From positions 96,582,015 through 96,646,014 of the forward strand of contig NC_057823.1 in the NCBI RefSeq assembly GCF_910594005.1: a DNA stretch of 64,000 nucleotides, read 5' to 3'. The position numbers and the translations under genes were made by a program. This stretch comes from Cervus elaphus (taxonomy: Eukaryota; Chordata; Mammalia; Artiodactyla; Cervidae). Numbering within the stretch: the stretch's first letter is position 1; each line of letters begins with the position of its first letter. Under the pieces are notes generated by a model. That model ran no database searches. It worked only from the letters and a program-made list of their open reading frames with translations, and was not told the DNA's origin. Shown here one piece after another: positions 58,388 through 64,000 of this stretch.

Positions 58388-59596
58388 GCAGGAGAAAAGG
58401 AAAGATATACCCATCTGAATGCAGAGTTCCAAAGAGTAGCAAGGAGAGATAAGAAAGCCTTCCTCAGTGATCAGTGCAAAGAAATAGAGGAAAATAATAG
58501 AATGGGAAAGACCAGAGATCTCTTCAAGAAAATTAGAGATACTAAGGGAACATTTCATGCAAAGATGGGCACAATAAAGGACAGAAACAGAAGATATTAA
58601 GAGGAGGCAAGAATACACAGAAGAACTGTACAAAAAAGATCTTTATGACCCAGATAACCATGACGGTGTAATCACTCACCTAGAGCCAGACATCCTGGAA
58701 TGCGAAGTCAAGTGGGTCTTAGGAAACATCTCTATGAAGAGAGCTAGTGGAGGTGATGGAATTCAAGTTGAGCTATTTCAAATCCTAAAAGAGGATGTTG
58801 TGAAAGTGCTGCACTCAATATGTCAGCCAATTTGGAAAATTCAGCAGTGGCCACAGGACTGGAAAAGGTCAGTTTTCATTCCAATCTCAAAGAAAGGCAA
58901 TGCCAAAGAATGTTCAAACTACTGCACAGTTGCACTCATTTCACAGGCTAGAAAATTAATGCTCAAAGTTCTGCAAGCAATGCTTCAATAGTACATGAAC
59001 CAAGAACTTCCAGATGTTCAAGCTGGTTTTAGAAAAGGCAGAGGAACCAGAGATCAAATTGCCAACAACTGTTGGATTGTAGAAAAAGCAAGAGAGTTCC
59101 AGAAAGGCATCTACTTTTGCTTTATTGACTATGCCAAAGCCTTTGACTGTGTGGATCACAACACACCGTGGAAAATTCTTAAAGAGGAGGAAATGCCAGA
59201 CCACCTCACCTGCATCCCAAGAAATCTGTATGGAGATCAAGAAGCAACAGTTAAAACCAGACATGGAACAATGGACTGGTTCCATACTGGGAAAGGAGTA
59301 CCTCAAGACTGTATATTCTCATCCTGTTTATTTAACTTATATGTAGAGTACATCTTGCAAAATGCTGGACTGGATGAAGCTCAAGCTGAAATCAAGATTG
59401 CCAGGAGAAGTATCAATAACCTCAGATATGCAGCTGACACCACCCTTATGGCAGAAAATGAAGAGGAACTAAAGAGCCTCTTGATGAGGGTAAAAGAGGA
59501 GAGTGAAAAAGCTGGCTTAAAACTCAACATTAAAAAAACTAAGATCATGGTATCTGGTCCTATCACTTCATGGCATATAGATGGAGAAAACAATGG
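58388..59596 (+). mobile_element. BovB internal portion, inverted relative to its 3' half
   Basis: Plus-strand BovB from GCAGGAGAAAAGGAAAGATA to GATGGAGAAAACAATGG. It includes most of the reverse-transcriptase domain. The right end at 59596 meets unique sequence without a convincing target duplication. Confidence 0.92.
58734..59596 (+). pseudogene. BovB reverse transcriptase, inactivated
   Basis: Two in-frame blocks (58734-58991 and 58995-59596) separated by one stop codon. RT motif A is FIDYAKAFD. Motif B is GVPQD, where a functional enzyme would have Gly in the last position. Motif C is YAAD at 59427-59438 in place of YADD, so one catalytic aspartate is lost. The endonuclease domain upstream is absent because of 5' truncation. 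The coding region then ends at the twin-priming breakpoint. Non-functional, but the longest RT stretch of BovB in the window. Confidence 0.9.
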
Positions 59597-59624
59597 ATAA
59601 AGTGGCAGAAACATATAACTCATA

Positions 59625-59855
59625 TTTATATAGGCCTTGATAATTGCTAAGCAGTGGTAAGTGCCTTATGTTGATTTAAAAAAAATTGGATTCTTGCTAT
59701 ATCTCTATAAAGTAAGTACTGCTGTTATAGATGAGGAAAGTAATTTACAGAGGTTAAGTAAATTGGTCCTAAGATCCTATTGCTACTAATGCCTGACCTG
59801 AATTTTGAAAGGAGCAGATATTCCAGGTTCTTCTCTTAATTACTATACCACACTG
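59625..59855 (+). mobile_element. MIR SINE fossil
   Basis: AAGCAGTGGTAAGTGCCTTA, TGAGGAAAGTAATTTACAGAGG and TTAATTACTATACCACACTGG match MIR from the middle to the 3' part. Confidence 0.6.
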
Positions 59856-60164
59856 GATTCTATTGCCTTCCATGTGGTTGGCAGGCTCCCAGGATCTAAA
59901 AGTCTTACATTCTTTTACTCTCTATTGTTGATATTGTTCTAATACAGAATACAGAAAATAATTTAATCCTTGCATCATTTCTATGAAAATTTTCTTATAA
60001 TGATTTATGACAAACAGGTCATCAGTCATCTAACGGAATAGAGAAAGAGCTACTTATTTAATTGGCATGCTGTCTCAATCAAAAAACATAAACCTCCTAC
60101 TTGCTGTCTGTCAGAGTTCCCACTATGAGTTACACTTCTAGGATAAGACCTTCAACTCTCAATG

Positions 60165-61037
60165 AAAAAATGATTAACAAAATAGTATGGTTCTGGTGCA
60201 AAAAAAGACTCATAAATTAATGGAAGAGAATAGAGAGTCCAGCAAATACCCATGCACAATTATGGTTAGTTGATCTGTAACAAAGGAGGCAAGAATATAT
60301 AATGCAAGAAAGACAGTCTCTTTAATAAGTAGCATTGGGAAAACCAGACAGCTATATGTGAAAAATGAAGCTATTCTTTCACAACATATACAAAAATAAA
60401 CTCAAATGGATTAAAGACTTAAATGTAAGAACTTAAACTCTGAAAAGCCTAGAAGAAAACAGAGCAGTATGTTCTTCCACATCAGTATTAGCAATATTTT
60501 TGGATCTATCTGCTGAGACAATGGAAACAAAAGCAAAATTAAACAAATGGGACTACATTGCACAATGTGGGAAACCGTTAAGAAAACAAAGAGGCAACCT
60601 ACTGAATGGGGGAATATATTTGCAAATGATATGGTCAATACCAAAAATATAAGCAATTTAATTGAAAAATAACCATAAGATCTTTCCAGACATTTTTCCA
60701 AAGAAATACAGATGGCCAATAGACATGGGGAAAGATGCTCACCATCACTCATAATCAGGGAAATGCAAGCAAAGTCACAATGAGACATCATTCCACATCT
60801 GTCCTAATGGTTGTCATCAAAAAGACAACAAATAACAAGTGCTGGCAGGAGTGTGGAGCAACAGGAACTCTTGTGCACTGTTGATGGGAACAAAAATTAA
60901 TGCAGCCATTGTGGGAAGCAGTATAGTGTTTCCCCCAAAAAACTAAAAATAGAGCTACTATATGACCTAGCAATTTCACTCCTGAATATTTGTCCAAAGA
61001 AAACTAAAACTCTAACTTCAAAAACTATGTGCACCCC
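60165..61037 (+). mobile_element. Old L1 ORF2 fossil, left part
   Basis: Plus-strand, strongly decayed ORF2 C-terminal region parallel to the young L1 at 3300-4250: ATAGTATGGTTCTGGTGC, ATAAACTCAAATGGATTAAAG, ATTAAACAAATGGGACTACA, TGCTGGCAGGAGTGTGGAG and GCAATTTCACTCC. Many stops. It is interrupted at 61038 by BovB and resumes at 61841. Confidence 0.88.
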
Positions 61038-61840
61038 AAGCTGGAATCAAGATTGCGAGGGGAAATATCAATAACCTGAGATTCGCAGATGACACCACCC
61101 TTATGGCAGAAAGTGAAAAAGAACTAAAGAGCCTCTTGATGAAAGTGAAAGAAGAGAGTGAAAAAGTTGGCTTAAAACTCAACATTCAGAAAATGAAGAT
61201 CATGGCGTCTGGCCCCACCACTTCATGGCAAATAGATGGGGAAACATGGAAACAGTGATAGACTATTTTTTGGGCTCCAAGATCACTGTAGGTGGTGACT
61301 GCAGTCATGAAATTAAAAAACACTTGCTGCTTGGAAGAAAAGCTATGACCTACCTAGGAAGCATATTAAAAAGCACAGACATTATTTTGCCAACAAAGGT
61401 CCGTCTAGTCAAAGCTATGATTTTCCCAGTAGTCATGTGTGGATGTGAGAGCTGAATCATAAAGAAAGCTGCACACCAAAGAACTGATGCTTTTGAACTG
61501 TGATGTTGGAGAAGATTCTTGGGATCCCTTGGACTGCAAGGAGATCAAACCTAAAAGAAATCAGTCCTGAATACTCATTGGAATGACTGATGCTGAAGCT
61601 GTAGCTCCAATACTTTGGCCACCTGATCAAAAGAACTGACTCACTAGAAAAGAAAAGATCCTGATGCTGGACAAGATATAAGGCAGGAGGAGAAGGTGAC
61701 AACAGAGGACGAGCATCACCTCACCGACTCAATGGACATGATTTTGAGCAAGCTCCGGGAGTCGGCAATGGACAGGGAAGCCTGGTGTGCTGCAGTCCAT
61801 GGGGTTGCAAAGAGTCGGACACGACTGAGCAATGAACTGA
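61038..61840 (+). mobile_element. BovB LINE 3' portion nested in old L1
   Basis: About 800 bp from AAGCTGGAATCAAGATTGC to GACTGAGCAATGAACTGA. Coding remnants include a catalytic-site-like FADD (about 61083) and 61225-61455. The L1 on the two sides is not continuous: about 40-50 bp of L1 between GTGCACCCC and GAAACAA are missing, and no target duplication is seen. Confidence 0.9.
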
Positions 61841-62300
61841 GAAACAAGCTAAATGCCCATTGACAGATGAGTGGATAAAGAAGATGTGGTATGTATGCAG
61901 GATGGGCTATTACTCAGAGTTAAAAACAGAATGAAAGTTTGCAATTTGCAGCAATATGGATTGACCCGGAGGGTTTTATGCTAAGTGAAACTTAGCTTTC
62001 AAACAGAGAAAGACAAAAACTGTATTTTCACTTATATGTGGAACCTAAAACATGAAACAGATAAACAAACTGTACAGAACAGAAACAGACTCACATATAA
62101 AGGGAAGAAACGAGTGATTGCCCGAGGGGAGGCAGATAGAGGGCTGTTGAAATAGATGAAGGAGATTTAGAGGTACAAACTATCAGTTATAAAGTGAGTC
62201 ATAGGGATGTAATATATAGTACAGGGAATATAGTCAGTAATATTTTGATAACTTTGGTGCATAATATACTGTAAGTCAAACATACTTCAATTAAAAAAAA
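61841..62300 (+). mobile_element. Old L1 fossil, right part with 3' UTR
   Basis: Continues the L1 after BovB: GATGAGTGGATAAAGAAG, GGGCTATTACTCAGAG, ACTTATATGTGGAACC and TAATATACTGTAAGTCAAAC, then ends in AATTAAAAAAAAATAAG. An older subfamily than the 2942-10212 element. Confidence 0.85.
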
Positions 62301-62507
62301 ATAAGTTTAGTTGTTTGTGGTTGTTTAAATCCCTCATCTTCAACTCTTTCCAGTAATTTGTTGGACAAATTCTACTCAGTATCCTGTTTATTATATTGAG
62401 ATGATGTTTGAGTCATCTTTTATTTGTCAGCTGCTGATTAGGTACTGGAAATGCCAGAGTGGGAAAAAAAATAAAAAGTACACATTGTCTCATGGAACTG
62501 GATTCTT

Positions 62508-62790
62508 TTTTTTTTGTTCTCATGCTTGATTTTTATTTATTTATTAAAAATTTTTTTTTGCATATCTTTTTACTTTTATTTTTTTTTCCATTTATTTTAA
62601 TTAGTTGGAGGCTAATTACTTAACAATATTGTAGTGGTTTTTGCCATACATTGACATGAGTCAGCCATGGATTTACATGTGTTCCCCATCCCGATCCCCC
62701 CTTCCGCCTCCCTCTCCATCCCATCCCTCTGGGTCTTCCCAGTGCACCAGTCCCGAGCACTTGTCTCATGCATCCAACCTGGGCTGGTGA
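62508..62790 (-). mobile_element. Young L1 3' end with probable 3' transduction
   Basis: A 5'-truncated minus-strand L1 tail. L1 sequence runs from about 62590 to 62790. It is flanked by perfect 14-bp target duplications GGAACTGGATTCTT (62494-62507 and 62791-62804). Between the L1 end (A-run at about 62580-62589, seen as T) and the outer A-run (62508-62514) lie about 65 bp of non-L1 sequence that carry AATAAA signals on the minus strand. Confidence 0.88.
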
Positions 62791-62804
62791 GGAACTGGAT
62801 TCTT

Positions 62805-63505
62805 GGTGGGCTGGGAATGGAGACAAAAATCTATCTATCTATCTAGCATCTCTATCTTTCTAGGTGGTTATGTTAAATATTAAGAATAAAACTAAAGCAG
62901 AGTGAAAGAAGAAAAGTCAAGGAGGGTGCAGTTAATAGGTAGATTAGGAAAGGTTTCCCAGATGAGATGGCATTTGAGTACATACTTGAAGTGAATATTA
63001 GCTGTGAGGACATCTGAGAAGAGCTTTCACATCAAGGAACCTTTGGGACAGCTCTGTGCTAAATATGGGAATGCTGAAACTGACGAAAGAGAATGCAATA
63101 GTATATAAATTGTCTGTGAGCCAATTTGACTATTGAAAGTTTGCACCTGTTTGTAAACACACATAGCAGTGATTTTCAGATCCCTTTGAATATATTTTAA
63201 ATTATATTTCTTGTAATAACAGTAAAGTAATTGTTCATCCTGTTTGGGGACTTATTGGCCCTTTGACTTTGAAAGTTGATATGTAAGAAGTACAGCATTC
63301 ACTGAATTTTTCTTTTGTGAATGTGACTCTTCCACAATGATGTATTTTAGCTGCAAACACTATTTCCCTCTGCATTTCTTTGTTTTTTTTTTATTATTTA
63401 TTGTTTTCTGTGTTGCATACTTTATAATTGTTCTATCTTTTACATGAATAGCATAAGTAGATTTCCAAGCTTCTAGTTTGCTGAAAGGTATTAGAACTTA
63501 TAGTT
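62805..63505. other. AT-rich intergenic stretch
   Basis: A short ATCT repeat at about 62830-62846 and a T run at 63384-63393. No gene recognised. Confidence 0.5.
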
Positions 63506-63712
63506 GTCTGTGTTTAGTCACTCAGTCGTGTCTAACTCTTTGTGAGACCGTCGACTGTATAGTCCGCCAGGCTCCTTTGCCCATGGGGATTCTCCAGGCA
63601 AGAATACTGGAGTGGGTTGCCATGCCCTCCTCCAGGGGATCTTCCCAACCTAGGGATCCAACCAGGTCTTTAGCATTGTGGGCAAATTATTTTACCATTT
63701 GAGGCAGCAGTG
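63506..63712 (-). mobile_element. Bov-tA SINE
   Basis: Full-length reverse copy: GTTTAGTCACTCAGTCGTG to TTTACCATTTGAGGCAGCAG. The head is diverged. Confidence 0.88.
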
Positions 63713-63716
63713 AACC

Positions 63717-64000
63717 AGTGAAGTTGCTCAGTTGTGTCCAACTCTTTGCAATCCCATGGACTGTAGTCCACCAGGCTTCTCCATCCATGGAATTTTCCAG
63801 GCAAGAGTACTGGAGTGGGCTGCCATTTCCTTCTCCAGGGGATCTTCCTGACCCAGAGATGGAACCAGGTCTCCTGCATTGCAGGCAGATGCTTTACCGT
63901 CTGAGCTACCAGGGAAGCCCAGGAATCGTGGAGTGGGTAGCCTATCCCTTCTCTATGGGATCTTCCCGACCCAGGAATTGAACCAGAGTGTCCTGCATAG
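63717..64000 (-). mobile_element. Dimeric Bov-tA SINE, cut by the window end
   Basis: A second reverse copy directly abutting the first: a body and head at 63717-63919, then another head unit at 63920-64000 (TCGTGGAGTGGGTAGCC...), the same two-head layout as at 24074-24380. The rest lies outside the window. Confidence 0.9.

Noticed and set aside
58184..58633. 149-codon minus-strand protein with membrane-like segments
   Set aside because: It is an antisense shadow running across the BovB inversion junction.
59595..59600. GATA as target duplication of the twin-primed BovB (57781-57784 versus 59596-59599)
   Set aside because: Four bases in AT-rich DNA is not above chance.

Overview
This window reads as mammalian, specifically ruminant (bovid-type), nuclear DNA. 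The evidence is about twenty tRNA-Glu-derived Bov-tA/Bov-A SINEs, eight BovB (RTE) LINE copies, young bovine-type L1 3' ends, older L1, MIR and MER5A-like fossils, and CA microsatellites. The background is AT-rich. I found no intact host protein-coding gene, no rRNA gene, no genuine tRNA gene and no CRISPR array. Every long open frame that I recognise belongs to a retroelement.

Layout. Position 1-78 is the tail of an L1. Unique AT-rich DNA follows to about 2.6 kb. From 2.94 to 10.21 kb there is a 5'-truncated L1 carrying ORF2 C-terminal coding sequence. It is split by a gammaretrovirus-like provirus on the minus strand (4334-9645) with a 5-bp target duplication. The provirus keeps a tRNA-Pro primer-binding site, a 57-bp tandem repeat in its leader, gag, protease, reverse transcriptase and integrase core. 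It has frameshifts, lacks RNase H, almost all of env, and U3-R. Both of its ends are U5-type ends, and the 5' end is a 60-bp-arm palindrome. From 10.3 to 36 kb there is mostly ancient sequence with scattered BovB, Bov-tA, L1M and MIR copies. At 39.9-40.2 kb there is a CpG island with a candidate first-exon splice donor, the only sign of a possible host transcription unit. From 44 to 47.8 kb there is a very old ERV-L-like provirus broken up by younger SINEs. From 57.8 to 59.6 kb there is a BovB copy in the head-to-head arrangement produced by twin priming. From 60.2 to 62.3 kb an old L1 is interrupted by BovB. At 62.5-62.8 kb a young L1 tail appears to carry a 3' transduction. The window ends in a minus-strand Bov-tA cluster.

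How the parts relate. The elements form datable nests: BovB in old L1, SINE in BovB, ERV in L1, SINEs in ERV-L. Bov-tA SINEs are thought to use BovB machinery, with which they share the 3' end; both are abundant here. I saw no previously undescribed gene system. The most unusual object is the U5/U5-ended provirus.
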